Shown here: positions 1 to 5,515 of the stretch, in pieces
Numbering within the stretch: the first letter of the stretch is position 1
Layout: every line of letters starts with the position of its first letter
Assembly (NCBI GenBank): GCA_030151865.1
Contig: JASLCK010000298.1
Coordinates: 1-5,515, forward strand
Source: Rhodospirillaceae bacterium
Lineage (GTDB): Bacteria > Pseudomonadota > Alphaproteobacteria > Rhodospirillales > Magnetospirillaceae
Direction of reading: 5' to 3'
DNA length: 5,515 nucleotides
Translations under genes and position numbers: made by a program
Notes under the pieces: model-generated
The model's database searches: none
The model's input: the letters and a program-made list of their open reading frames with translations, nothing else
What the model was told of the DNA's origin: nothing

Positions 1-35
1 CTTTGGTTCTCAAAAACCGTACCGCAGAGAAGCCT

Positions 36-1967
36 CTAGGAAAGACGGTTGCGAAGAAAGTTGCGCAGCCGGAAGCCACCTTCTTCCCAGATAATATGGG
101 ACGCCGTCAACTTCCATTTTGAGATGGTCAGACTGCGGTACAAGTGCCGGATTCCCTTCAGCAATTTCCCTGCCATCAGATTACGGTAGGCAATGATGAA
201 TTCGTGATCGGCGTGACGGAGTGTAACTTCCGTGGGGTATTGTGGAAACAGTTGGGCGAGGAATTCCATTTCCCGGTTTTTTTCTTCGTTGATTTCATCG
301 ACGGCTGTCACGGTCACGTTCGCGTCGTGACGGATATAGCGTAGATAGCTTTCCGGGATAAAATCAATCCGGCTGTTGGTGCGCGCCAATGCCTCGGCAT
401 AGAACAGAGTATCGCCCGAGAAATCCAGGTCGGGCCGCATATAAGCCAGCTTTACCAGATCTCGGCGCATCATCACCGATTGTGCAGAAAAGAAGGAACC
501 GTATCGCACGACGGTTGCCGCGTCGCCGCGTCGCATTTTGTGGCGTTCGCTAAACAGCCAGGGCTTGCGCGAGGAATTGAGGTAGATAACTTCGACGTCA
601 TGATAGCAAAGCCCGACATCCGGATGGGCATCCAGATATTCCATCGGTCGGATGAATTTTCCTGGCAGAATTCGATCATCGCCAGCCATCAGGGCTACAT
701 AATCGCCTTGGGCGACGGAAAGATTGCGATTGCAATTGGCACAGATGCCGACATTTCGATTGCCGAGAATCACGCGCATTTTTCCTGGCCATTTGGCCAG
801 ATAATCGCGCAGCAGATCCTGCGTGCCATCGCGCGAGGCATCGTCGCCAACCAGAACCTCGACCCCTTCCATTGCGCCGACTTCGGCAAAAATTTCGTCC
901 AGCAAAGGTGCGAGGAGGTGGCGTTGGTTATAGGTAATGATGCAGATGCTCAGACGAATGGGAATACCTGAGGGCAGTTCCCCCAGAAGCTCGGCATCAC
1001 CCAGGGCGAAGCGGGTGCGGACTGGGCGGCACGCTTCCAGATCGACTTCGTAAACGTCACTAACAACGGGGTGCGCCCCCAGCCCTTCGGCAAACTTGAA
1101 ACGATCCTCTGTAAAAGGGGCGTTTGTGTTCTGGCATGGGCCGAAATCCAGCCAGGCTTGGCCTGTTGAGACCTCGTCGATCGAACTGAACAGGAACTCC
1201 AGGGCTTCGCTGTTTTGGCTATTTGGAGCGGCGGCGATATAGCGGGTCTGGATCACCTGCGGCGTCCGGAATAAAACCGTCCCTGCAACAAGTTCGTCGC
1301 CGTGGAAGCAGCCCAACAGCACGATGTTCTCGGGGAAACGTTTTGCCAGTGCGCTGATTTCGCTCAGGCTATGGTCTGGCGCGGTATGGCCTTTTTCCCG
1401 CAGGCTTTGTTCGAGGATTGGCCAGAAGGCTGCATAGTCGTTAGACGGACGAACCCGGAAGCCTGCATCGGCGGCTCGTGTCGCGGCGTCTTTATGGGGC
1501 GAAGACGCAAGGCGGGGTTGGCGTAAATTCAGGGCGGGCCGGATCATCCGACAGGCGAGTTGAGCCTTGGCGGTGAACAGGGCGTAGAGATCTTCTTCCG
1601 AGGGAATGGGACGGTAAACGCTGGGGCGGGCCTTGAAAATCAAATGCCGGGCCGCAATCTGGCGGAAATGATCACAAAGACAGTCAAATATACTGACAAG
1701 ATCTTCTGATGCCAGATCCGGAGAATAGATTATCTCGCTATAATCGAATGCATAATAGGGCGATACAACTTTATCTTTAAGATATGCCGGGAACAGAGCG
1801 ACGATCTTGCCTTTCTGATTTTGGATGATTACAGAACAGTCATCGCTATGATCGCGATGAGACTCTATGAAATCCCTGCAATATAGGAAATTGTCATCGC
1901 CAGTCTTATGTAAAAAATCATCCCAATCTAGTTTATTTGAGACTTTATAAGATTTTGCCGAAAACAT
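36..1967 (-). CDS. Two-domain FemAB/GNAT-like acyltransferase fused to family 2 glycosyltransferase
   Basis: This 643-residue protein lacks a signal peptide or membrane helix and is probably cytoplasmic. Residues 1-310 look like a GNAT/FemAB-type acyltransferase (Acetyltransf_6-like). The core HTAPDHSLSEISALAKRFPE at 194-213, the strand ELVAGTVLF (225-233), RYIAAAP (242-248) and WLDFGPCQN (272-280) are typical. Residues 338-555 form a GT-A fold glycosyltransferase. It opens with LSICIITYNQ (339-348), has the nucleotide-sugar acid motif GDDAS (374-378), a DxD-like MAGDD (427-431), and a likely catalytic-base region FSGDTLFYAEAL (516-527). The basic tail (590-643) is helical in character and unassigned. 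Such enzymes usually act in lipopolysaccharide, capsule or exopolysaccharide synthesis; donor, acceptor and acyl group cannot be read from sequence. The ATG at 1965-1967 has GAGG 7 nt upstream and the stop is TAG at 36-38. The first 200 or so bases are strikingly AT-rich, suggesting horizontal origin. Domain assignments rest on motif recognition. Confidence 0.88.
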   Translation of the reverse strand: MFSAKSYKVSNKLDWDDFLHKTGDDNFLYCRDFIESHRDHSDDCSVIIQNQKGKIVALFPAYLKDKVVSPYYAFDYSEIIYSPDLASEDLVSIFDCLCDHFRQIAARHLIFKARPSVYRPIPSEEDLYALFTAKAQLACRMIRPALNLRQPRLASSPHKDAATRAADAGFRVRPSNDYAAFWPILEQSLREKGHTAPDHSLSEISALAKRFPENIVLLGCFHGDELVAGTVLFRTPQVIQTRYIAAAPNSQNSEALEFLFSSIDEVSTGQAWLDFGPCQNTNAPFTEDRFKFAEGLGAHPVVSDVYEVDLEACRPVRTRFALGDAELLGELPSGIPIRLSICIITYNQRHLLAPLLDEIFAEVGAMEGVEVLVGDDASRDGTQDLLRDYLAKWPGKMRVILGNRNVGICANCNRNLSVAQGDYVALMAGDDRILPGKFIRPMEYLDAHPDVGLCYHDVEVIYLNSSRKPWLFSERHKMRRGDAATVVRYGSFFSAQSVMMRRDLVKLAYMRPDLDFSGDTLFYAEALARTNSRIDFIPESYLRYIRHDANVTVTAVDEINEEKNREMEFLAQLFPQYPTEVTLRHADHEFIIAYRNLMAGKLLKGIRHLYRSLTISKWKLTASHIIWEEGGFRLRNFLRNRLS

Positions 1968-1974
1968 GGAATAG

Positions 1975-1978
1975 CCTC
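1975..1978 (-). promoter_or_regulatory. Ribosome binding site of the acyltransferase-glycosyltransferase gene
   Basis: GAGG on the minus strand lies 7 nt before the ATG at 1965-1967. It supports this start for a protein whose N-terminus I cannot place by family comparison alone. Confidence 0.6.
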
Positions 1979-1996
1979 ATAATAACCGTATAAATC

Positions 1997-2017
1997 ATGC
2001 CTGATGATGTAAGGCAT
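1997..2017. repeat. Short inverted repeat in the leader of the acyltransferase-glycosyltransferase gene
   Basis: ATGCCT (1997-2002) and AGGCAT (2012-2017) are inverted copies separated by 9 nt, lying 30 to 50 nt before the start codon of the next gene in an AT-rich leader. It is short enough to occur by chance. If real it could be an operator half-site pair or a leader hairpin. Confidence 0.25.
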
Positions 2018-2087
2018 TTCTCAAAGTTTATTATTTACCCATTAATGATTTTTTGGCTGGCATGAGGATCATGAAAAGCGCAATACC

Positions 2088-2111
2088 CTATCCTCGCCAT
2101 CCTGAGGATAG
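2088..2111. repeat. Perfect 8-bp inverted repeat in the intergenic region
   Basis: CTATCCTC at 2088-2095 is the exact reverse complement of GAGGATAG at 2104-2111, with an 8-nt loop. No T-tract follows directly on either strand (on the minus strand it continues GGTATTGCGC), so it is not a standard intrinsic terminator. It could be a second processing hairpin after the fdhD terminator, or a protein-binding site upstream of the glycosyltransferase gene. The function is unknown. Confidence 0.45.
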
Positions 2112-2119
2112 AGCATGCG

Positions 2120-2143
2120 AAAAACAGTCTTCAGGGCTGAAGA
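2120..2143 (-). terminator. Probable intrinsic terminator after fdhD
   Basis: On the minus strand TCTTCAG (2137-2143) and CTGAAGA (2128-2134) are perfect inverted copies around CC, in practice about a 6-bp stem with a 4-nt loop. It is followed by CTG and then five T residues (2120-2124). It starts 64 nt after the fdhD stop codon. The stem is short and only moderately GC-rich, so it may be a weak terminator, but the stem plus T-tract layout and position fit the end of the formate dehydrogenase operon. Confidence 0.55.
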
Positions 2144-2206
2144 GTATGTCGCCCGATGACTGAAAAGCAATGACCTAACGCGATGGGGAGAGGTTGTGCG
2201 TCTGCC

Positions 2207-3019
2207 TTACTGCGCCTGGTGATAAATTACCAGGCGTTCGCCGCGCACGAAACCGGCCAGGGTCAGGCCGGTTTCCTCGGCCAGGCGCACCGCCAGGGCG
2301 GTGGGGGCCGAAACGGCGGCCAGGGCGCCCATGCCGACCATGGCGGCTTTCTGTACCATCTCATAGCTGGCACGGCTGGAGGTCAGGACAAAACCCGATG
2401 TCGGAGCGATATCGTTTTTCGCCATACGCCCGATCAGCTTATCCAGGGCATTGTGCCGCCCCACATCCTCGCGCACTGCGATGACTTTGCCGTCTAAACC
2501 GACCCAGGCGACGCCGTGCACTCCGCCGGTCAGGCGGTGCAGGGGCTGAAGGCTTTGCATTTCGGCCATGGCTTTGCCCACCAGGGCCGGGTCCAGCGTC
2601 AGGGGCGTCACCCGCTTGCCGTCGGCGCGGGCCACCGCTTGCAGGCTTTCCACGCCGCACAGCCCGCAGCCGGTGCGACCCGCCAGGGTGCGGCGGCGTT
2701 CCTTCAAGGCGGAGAAGCGCCGGGACGATACTTCCATCCTGACTTCTACGCCGTCGCAGGCTGGCAAAACTTCGACATCGTAAAGTTCGTCGGGGCTCTC
2801 AAGGATACCTTCCGACAGGCTGAAACCCAGGGCCAGATCGGCCAGATGCTCAGGCGTCGCCAGCATCACCGCGTGGGAAATGCCGTTATAGACCAGGGCG
2901 ACCGGGGTTTCTTCGGCCAGATGATCGGCGCAAATCTCGTGTTCGCCCGCCACCACGCGCGTCACCTGGGCGGTGGAATGGCTGGGAAGCAGGGAACGGG
3001 CTGGATCGCAATCGTTCAT
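2207..3019 (-). CDS. fdhD: FdhD, sulfur carrier for formate dehydrogenase molybdenum cofactor
   Basis: FdhD is a cytoplasmic accessory protein. It passes sulfur from a cysteine desulfurase (IscS in E. coli) to the bis-molybdopterin cofactor, forming the Mo=S ligand that formate dehydrogenase needs for activity. Numbering here follows the 271-residue form beginning at the GTG at 3022. The sulfur-transfer motif TGCGLCG lies at residues 117-123, giving the C-x-x-C pair C119/C122. The cofactor-binding region includes REDVGRHNALDKLIG (184-198) and TSSRASYEMVQKAAMVG (214-230), both typical of the family. Length is normal. The track-style start is GTG at 3020-3022, directly followed by ATG at 3017-3019. 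I prefer the ATG because GAAGG at 3026-3030 lies 6 nt from it but only 3 nt from the GTG, giving 270 residues. It lies downstream of the structural genes, behind a terminator-like hairpin. It ends in TAA at 2207-2209. Confidence 0.95.
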   Translation of the reverse strand: MNDCDPARSLLPSHSTAQVTRVVAGEHEICADHLAEETPVALVYNGISHAVMLATPEHLADLALGFSLSEGILESPDELYDVEVLPACDGVEVRMEVSSRRFSALKERRRTLAGRTGCGLCGVESLQAVARADGKRVTPLTLDPALVGKAMAEMQSLQPLHRLTGGVHGVAWVGLDGKVIAVREDVGRHNALDKLIGRMAKNDIAPTSGFVLTSSRASYEMVQKAAMVGMGALAAVSAPTALAVRLAEETGLTLAGFVRGERLVIYHQAQ

Positions 3020-3025
3020 CACGAA

Positions 3026-3030
3026 CCTTC
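3026..3030 (-). promoter_or_regulatory. Ribosome binding site deciding the fdhD start
   Basis: GAAGG on the minus strand, preceded by AAA, lies 6 nt before the ATG at 3017-3019 and 3 nt before the GTG at 3020-3022. The spacing favours the ATG. It comes 4 nt after the T-tract of the upstream hairpin. The short sequence TCTTT-TTC-AAAGA (3029-3041) could form a weak AT stem over its 5' edge, which is possible but not strong. Confidence 0.6.
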
Positions 3031-3034
3031 TTTG

Positions 3035-3085
3035 AAAAAGATGCGGCGTGGCGATGGAGGAGGGGGACTTTCCATCGCCACGCCG
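3035..3085 (-). terminator. Intrinsic terminator or attenuator between fdnI and fdhD
   Basis: The arms at 3044-3058 and 3071-3085 are perfect inverted copies: 15 bp, GC-rich, with a 12-nt loop at 3059-3070. On the minus strand the hairpin is followed by CATC and then five T residues (3035-3039), the layout of a rho-independent terminator. The plus strand has no T-tract after the stem, so it works only for leftward transcription. It begins 13 nt after the fdnI stop. Its T-tract ends just 4 nt before the fdhD Shine-Dalgarno, leaving no room for a separate promoter between them. The likely role is partial termination that lowers fdhD relative to the structural genes, or a 3' stability element for the fdnGHI message. 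The inverted repeat is seen directly; its efficiency is inferred. Confidence 0.82.
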
Positions 3086-3098
3086 GGCGCCAGGGTTC

Positions 3099-3722
3099 TT
3101 AAGACGACTTCTTTTCGGTCATCTCGCGGAACCAGCGCGGGTGGTGCTTCTTGGCCCAGGCGTGGGTGACCACCCCTTCGACCATGGCGCGGATGGTGCC
3201 TTGCACCCACAGCGCCGCATAGACATGGACGATGATGCTGGCGATCAGGGCCAGCGCCGCCGAAGCATGCAGCAGCAGCGCCAGACGGATCACCGGGATG
3301 GGGAAGTACATGGCGAAATAGGGACGCCAGGCAATCACCCCGGTGATGATCAGCACGGCAAGACAGGCCGTCATGGCCCAGAACATGCCTTTCTGCCCGC
3401 CGTTATAGCGGCCGATATCGCCGACTTCGTGGCCCTTCATCACGGTGCGGACCGACTTCATCCACTTCACGTCTTCCTTATTGATCAGGTTGTGATGCCA
3501 ATAACGGAAGAACTGGCGGGCAAAAGCCAGGAACATCACCACGCCGACGAACGGATGGACGATGCGGGCCAGCTGCGGCGTGCCGAACACGCCGGTCAGC
3601 CAGAAGAAGGCCGGATAAAAGAAGGCCAGACCGGAAATGGCCAGCAGCACGAAGCAAACCGCGACGATCCAGTGATTGATGCGTTCGGCGGCGCTGTAGC
3701 GTTGGATCAGTTTTTCCTTCAC
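3099..3722 (-). CDS. fdnI: Formate dehydrogenase cytochrome b556 (gamma) subunit
   Basis: This 207-residue integral membrane cytochrome b takes electrons from the beta subunit and reduces quinone, completing the respiratory formate dehydrogenase. Four hydrophobic segments are visible at about residues 18-40, 53-73, 112-131 and 147-172. The likely haem-ligating histidines are H17 (ERINHW), H56 (RIVHPFVG), H152 (LLLHASA) and H166 (IIVHVYA), which match the ligand pattern known for E. coli FdnI (His 18, 57, 155, 169). The family segment YNGGQKGMFW lies at 106-115. The start is GTG, whose bases overlap the fdxH stop as GTGA, with GAGGAGG at 3730-3736 and a 7-nt gap. This implies translational coupling and equal dosage with the beta subunit. 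The stop is TAA at 3099-3101, followed 13 nt later by a strong terminator-like hairpin. Also named fdoI or fdhC. Confidence 0.96.
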   Translation of the reverse strand: MKEKLIQRYSAAERINHWIVAVCFVLLAISGLAFFYPAFFWLTGVFGTPQLARIVHPFVGVVMFLAFARQFFRYWHHNLINKEDVKWMKSVRTVMKGHEVGDIGRYNGGQKGMFWAMTACLAVLIITGVIAWRPYFAMYFPIPVIRLALLLHASAALALIASIIVHVYAALWVQGTIRAMVEGVVTHAWAKKHHPRWFREMTEKKSS

Positions 3723-4594
3723 GACTGTGCCTCCTCATGGGTTTCGTCTTCGGCGCGGTTCGGGCCGACGGTGATATAATGGAAGAAGCCGAACAGACCA
3801 GCGGCGGCGATGCCCAGCGTGGCAAGCGGCTTCAAGAGGCCCTTCCACAGCTTCACCGTGGTGCTGATGGCTGGGTCCTTGGGCAGGTTGGCATACAGTT
3901 CGGGGCGGTCGGCGTGATGCAGGACATACATCACATGGGTGCCGCCGACCCCTTCGGGATCGTAAAGACCGGCGTTTTCATAACCGCGCGACTTCAGGTC
4001 GGCGATGCGTTCGCTGGCCACTTCCTTCATATCAACCTTGGTGCCGAACTGGATCGCGCCGGTCGGACAGGTCTTGACGCAGGCCGGTTCCTGGCCGACG
4101 GCGACGCGGTCGGAACACAGGCTGCACTTGTAAGCCTTGTTGTCCACCGGGTTGATGCGCGGCACATTGAACGGGCAGCCGGACACGCAATAACCGCAGC
4201 CGATGCAGTTTTCCTCATGGAAATCGACGATGCCGTTCTTGTACTGCACGATGGCGCCCGGGCTGGGGCAGGCCTTCAGACAGCCTGGGTCGGAACAATG
4301 CATGCAGCCGTCCTTGCGGATCAGCCATTCCAGCTTGTCGCCTTCCTCGTGCTCGGTAAAGCGCATGACGGTCCAGGCTTGGGCCGACAGGTCGATGGGG
4401 TTGTCATAAACGCCGTGATTGATGCCGACTTCTTCGCGCAGGTCATTCCATTCGGAACAGGCGACCTGACAGGCCTTACAGCCGATACACACCGACACGT
4501 CGATCAACTTTGCCACTTCCTCGGGACCGCGGGCCTGAGGGGTGGGCGTCGGCGTGGCGGAGCGGCGCTGGATGTCCAGGGATTGCAGAGCCAT
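3719..4594 (-). CDS. fdxH: Formate dehydrogenase iron-sulfur (beta) subunit
   Basis: This 291-residue ferredoxin-like subunit carries electrons from the catalytic subunit to the cytochrome b subunit. Sixteen cysteines fall into four groups, enough for four [4Fe-4S] clusters: C36/C39/C42/C46, C97/C100/C105/C109, C130/C133/C136/C140 and C157/C160/C172/C176. Near the C-terminus, about residues 253-275 form a hydrophobic helix (KPLATLGIAAAGLFGFFHYI) that should anchor it in the membrane with a periplasmic domain, as in E. coli FdnH (294 residues). The ATG at 4592-4594 is preceded by GAGGAG at 4604-4609 with a 9-nt gap. That ribosome binding site overlaps the fdnG stop codon, and the intergenic gap is 13 nt, so the two are co-transcribed. 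The stop TGA overlaps the GTG start of the next gene. The N-terminus has a short Thr-Pro repeat (TPTPTP, residues 14-19) before the first cluster. Also named fdnH or fdoH. Confidence 0.96.
   Translation of the reverse strand: MALQSLDIQRRSATPTPTPQARGPEEVAKLIDVSVCIGCKACQVACSEWNDLREEVGINHGVYDNPIDLSAQAWTVMRFTEHEEGDKLEWLIRKDGCMHCSDPGCLKACPSPGAIVQYKNGIVDFHEENCIGCGYCVSGCPFNVPRINPVDNKAYKCSLCSDRVAVGQEPACVKTCPTGAIQFGTKVDMKEVASERIADLKSRGYENAGLYDPEGVGGTHVMYVLHHADRPELYANLPKDPAISTTVKLWKGLLKPLATLGIAAAGLFGFFHYITVGPNRAEDETHEEAQS
3720..3736 (-). promoter_or_regulatory. Coupled start of fdnI: overlapping stop/start and strong ribosome binding site
   Basis: Read on the minus strand, GAGGAGG (3730-3736) is followed by a 7-nt spacer and then GTGA. 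Here GTG is the fdnI start and TGA the fdxH stop. The near-ideal Shine-Dalgarno inside the fdxH coding end supports the unusual GTG start and suggests ribosomes finishing fdxH re-initiate on fdnI. Confidence 0.8.
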
Positions 4595-4607
4595 GCTGGG
4601 TTGCTCC

Positions 4608-5515
4608 TCAGATCTTCTCGATATTCACAAGGAAGGCCTTGTATTCAGGCGTCTGCGTGTTGCAGTCGCCCACCACCGGGGGCAGGATGTTGGACGGAAA
4701 GCCCTTCTTGGCCACGGTTTCCCAGCCCCAGTGCAGCGGAATGCCGATCTGGTGCAGAGTCTTGCCGTTGACCTGCAATGCTTTCACGCGCTTGGTGACG
4801 ACAGCCTTGGCCTTGATGAAGCCGCGCTTCGAGCTGACCTTGACCCAATCGCCCGCCTTGATGCCCTTTTCGGCGGCCAGCACTTCGCCGACCTCGACGA
4901 ACTGTTCCGGCTGGGCGATGGCGTTCAGGCGAACGCTCTTGGTCCAGAACTGGAAATGCTCGGTCAGGCGATAGGTGGTGCCGACGTAAGGGAAGTCCAC
5001 ATGGGTGCCCAGCCGTTCCCGGTCGGGCTTGAACATGCGGACAGCCGGGCTGTTGACTACCTTGGGATGCAAGGGGTTGGTGCCCAGCGGGCTTTCCATC
5101 GGTTCGTAATGTTCGGGGAACGGCCCGTCCACCAGCTTATCGGTGCAGAACAGACGGCCCACCCCTTCCGGGTTCATGATGAAGGGGTTCATGCCGGTTT
5201 CCGGCCCGGCATCCACCTTGAAGTCGGGGATGTCGATGCCCGCCCACTTGTCGCCGGTCCAGCTGATGATCTTGCGGGCCGGGTCCCAGGGCTTGCCCGT
5301 CGCGTCGCAGGATGCGCGGTTATAAAGCACGCGGCGGTTGGCAGGCCAGGCCCACGACCAGCCTGGCGTATTGCCCAAGCCCACATCGGTGTTGTCGCGC
5401 CGCCCCATCTGGTTGCCCGCCTGGGTCCAGCAGCCCGAGAAGATCCAGCAGGCGCACATGGTCGAGCCGTCATCTTGCAACAGCGCGAAGCCGGGCAATT
5501 GCTCGCCCTTGCGGG
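4608..5515 (-). CDS. fdnG: Formate dehydrogenase-N/O major (alpha) subunit, C-terminal part only
   Basis: This is the 3' end of the molybdenum catalytic subunit, which oxidises formate to CO2 on the periplasmic side of the membrane. The frame is open to the right edge (first full codon at 5513) and ends in TGA at 4608-4610. About 302 residues are visible, roughly the last third of a protein that is about 1000 residues in this family. There is no start codon, and the Tat signal, N-terminal [4Fe-4S] cluster and active-site Sec/Cys lie outside the window. Recognisable family segments are GNQMGRRDNTD, WPANRRVLYNRAS, GKPWDPARK and the closing stretch GDCNTQTPEYKAFLVNIEK. The segment from YRLTEHFQFW (near 4980) to about 4780 fits the molybdopterin dinucleotide-binding beta-barrel domain. 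A Cys-containing stretch, MCACWIFSGC, lies near 5430-5460. Close similarity to E. coli FdnG/FdoG is from memory of the family, not a search. The symbol could equally be fdoG or fdhA. Confidence 0.95.
   Translation of the reverse strand, partial: RKGEQLPGFALLQDDGSTMCACWIFSGCWTQAGNQMGRRDNTDVGLGNTPGWSWAWPANRRVLYNRASCDATGKPWDPARKIISWTGDKWAGIDIPDFKVDAGPETGMNPFIMNPEGVGRLFCTDKLVDGPFPEHYEPMESPLGTNPLHPKVVNSPAVRMFKPDRERLGTHVDFPYVGTTYRLTEHFQFWTKSVRLNAIAQPEQFVEVGEVLAAEKGIKAGDWVKVSSKRGFIKAKAVVTKRVKALQVNGKTLHQIGIPLHWGWETVAKKGFPSNILPPVVGDCNTQTPEYKAFLVNIEKI

Larger units (their letters stand above)
1968..2206. other. Intergenic region between fdhD and the glycosyltransferase fusion gene
   Basis: This 239-nt AT-rich stretch has no credible open frame. 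It contains the probable fdhD terminator and two inverted repeats listed separately. The promoter of the downstream gene should lie here if that terminator works, but I see no good sigma70-type pair. The nearest candidate on the minus strand is TTGAGA with CATGAT after a 19-nt gap, which is too loose to call. Confidence 0.6.

Noticed and set aside
1..35. Imperfect inverted repeat after the fusion gene stop (GGTTCTC with GAGAAGCC) as a terminator
   Set aside because: The stem has a bulge and a 15-nt loop, and no T-tract follows before the window edge, so it cannot be supported as a terminator.
480..971. A 163-codon open frame on the plus strand opposite the glycosyltransferase domain
   Set aside because: The minus-strand reading contains the conserved GT2 motifs GDDAS and MAGDD in this stretch. 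The plus-strand product matches nothing I recognise.
1976..2025. Possible sigma70 promoter (TTGAGA and CATGAT, 19-nt gap, minus strand)
   Set aside because: The spacing is long, the -10 matches only four of six positions, and the region is AT-rich, so such a match is expected by chance.
2061..2073. Palindrome CATGA-GGA-TCATG
   Set aside because: Five base pairs with a 3-nt centre is common by chance, and nothing nearby ties it to a function.
2516..3169. A 217-codon open frame on the plus strand opposite fdhD
   Set aside because: It is antisense to fdhD and spans the intergenic hairpin. The product has no domain and the composition of a complementary-strand shadow.
3048..3779. A 243-codon open frame on the plus strand opposite fdnI
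   Set aside because: It is antisense to a clear cytochrome b gene, runs through the terminator hairpin, and its product is rich in His, Asp and Gln without family features. It is a shadow frame.
3737..4771. A 344-codon open frame on the plus strand opposite fdxH
   Set aside because: It lies antisense to a gene with four intact iron-sulfur motifs. The translation is low-information and His/Ala/Gly-rich with no recognisable domain, as expected from a GC-rich shadow frame.

Overview
The window reads as a piece of a GC-rich proteobacterial chromosome. I lean towards an alphaproteobacterium of the Rhodospirillales type, but this rests only on codon style, GC content and the look of the proteins, so it is weak. 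All five protein-coding genes lie on the minus strand, so transcription runs from the right edge to the left edge. The long plus-strand open frames are antisense shadows of these genes.

Right and centre (about 2207 to 5515): a respiratory formate dehydrogenase operon of the FDH-N/FDH-O type, in the order fdnG (3' part only), fdxH, fdnI, fdhD. FdnG is the molybdenum catalytic subunit, FdxH carries four [4Fe-4S] clusters and a membrane anchor, and FdnI is the di-haem cytochrome b that passes electrons to quinone. FdhD activates the molybdenum cofactor by delivering sulfur. The three structural genes are tightly packed: 13 nt between fdnG and fdxH, and a 4-nt stop/start overlap between fdxH and fdnI. 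They are then separated from fdhD by a perfect 15-bp GC-rich hairpin followed by a T-tract. This looks like an intrinsic terminator and lies directly before the fdhD ribosome binding site, so fdhD is probably made only from read-through transcripts.

Left of fdhD (1968 to 2206): a 239-nt AT-rich intergenic region. It holds a likely terminator for fdhD and two further inverted repeats, but no convincing promoter and no gene.

Left (36 to 1967): one 643-residue protein that joins a FemAB/GNAT-like acyltransferase domain to a family 2 glycosyltransferase domain, the kind of enzyme found in surface polysaccharide loci. Its 5' end and leader are much lower in GC (about 38% by hand count over 1741-1980) than the formate dehydrogenase genes. 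This marks a boundary between a conserved respiratory operon and what is probably a variable surface-glycan locus continuing off the left edge.

I found no clear undescribed multi-gene system, RNA gene, CRISPR array or mobile element. The points most worth a second look are the acyltransferase-glycosyltransferase fusion and the terminator-like hairpin inside the formate dehydrogenase operon.
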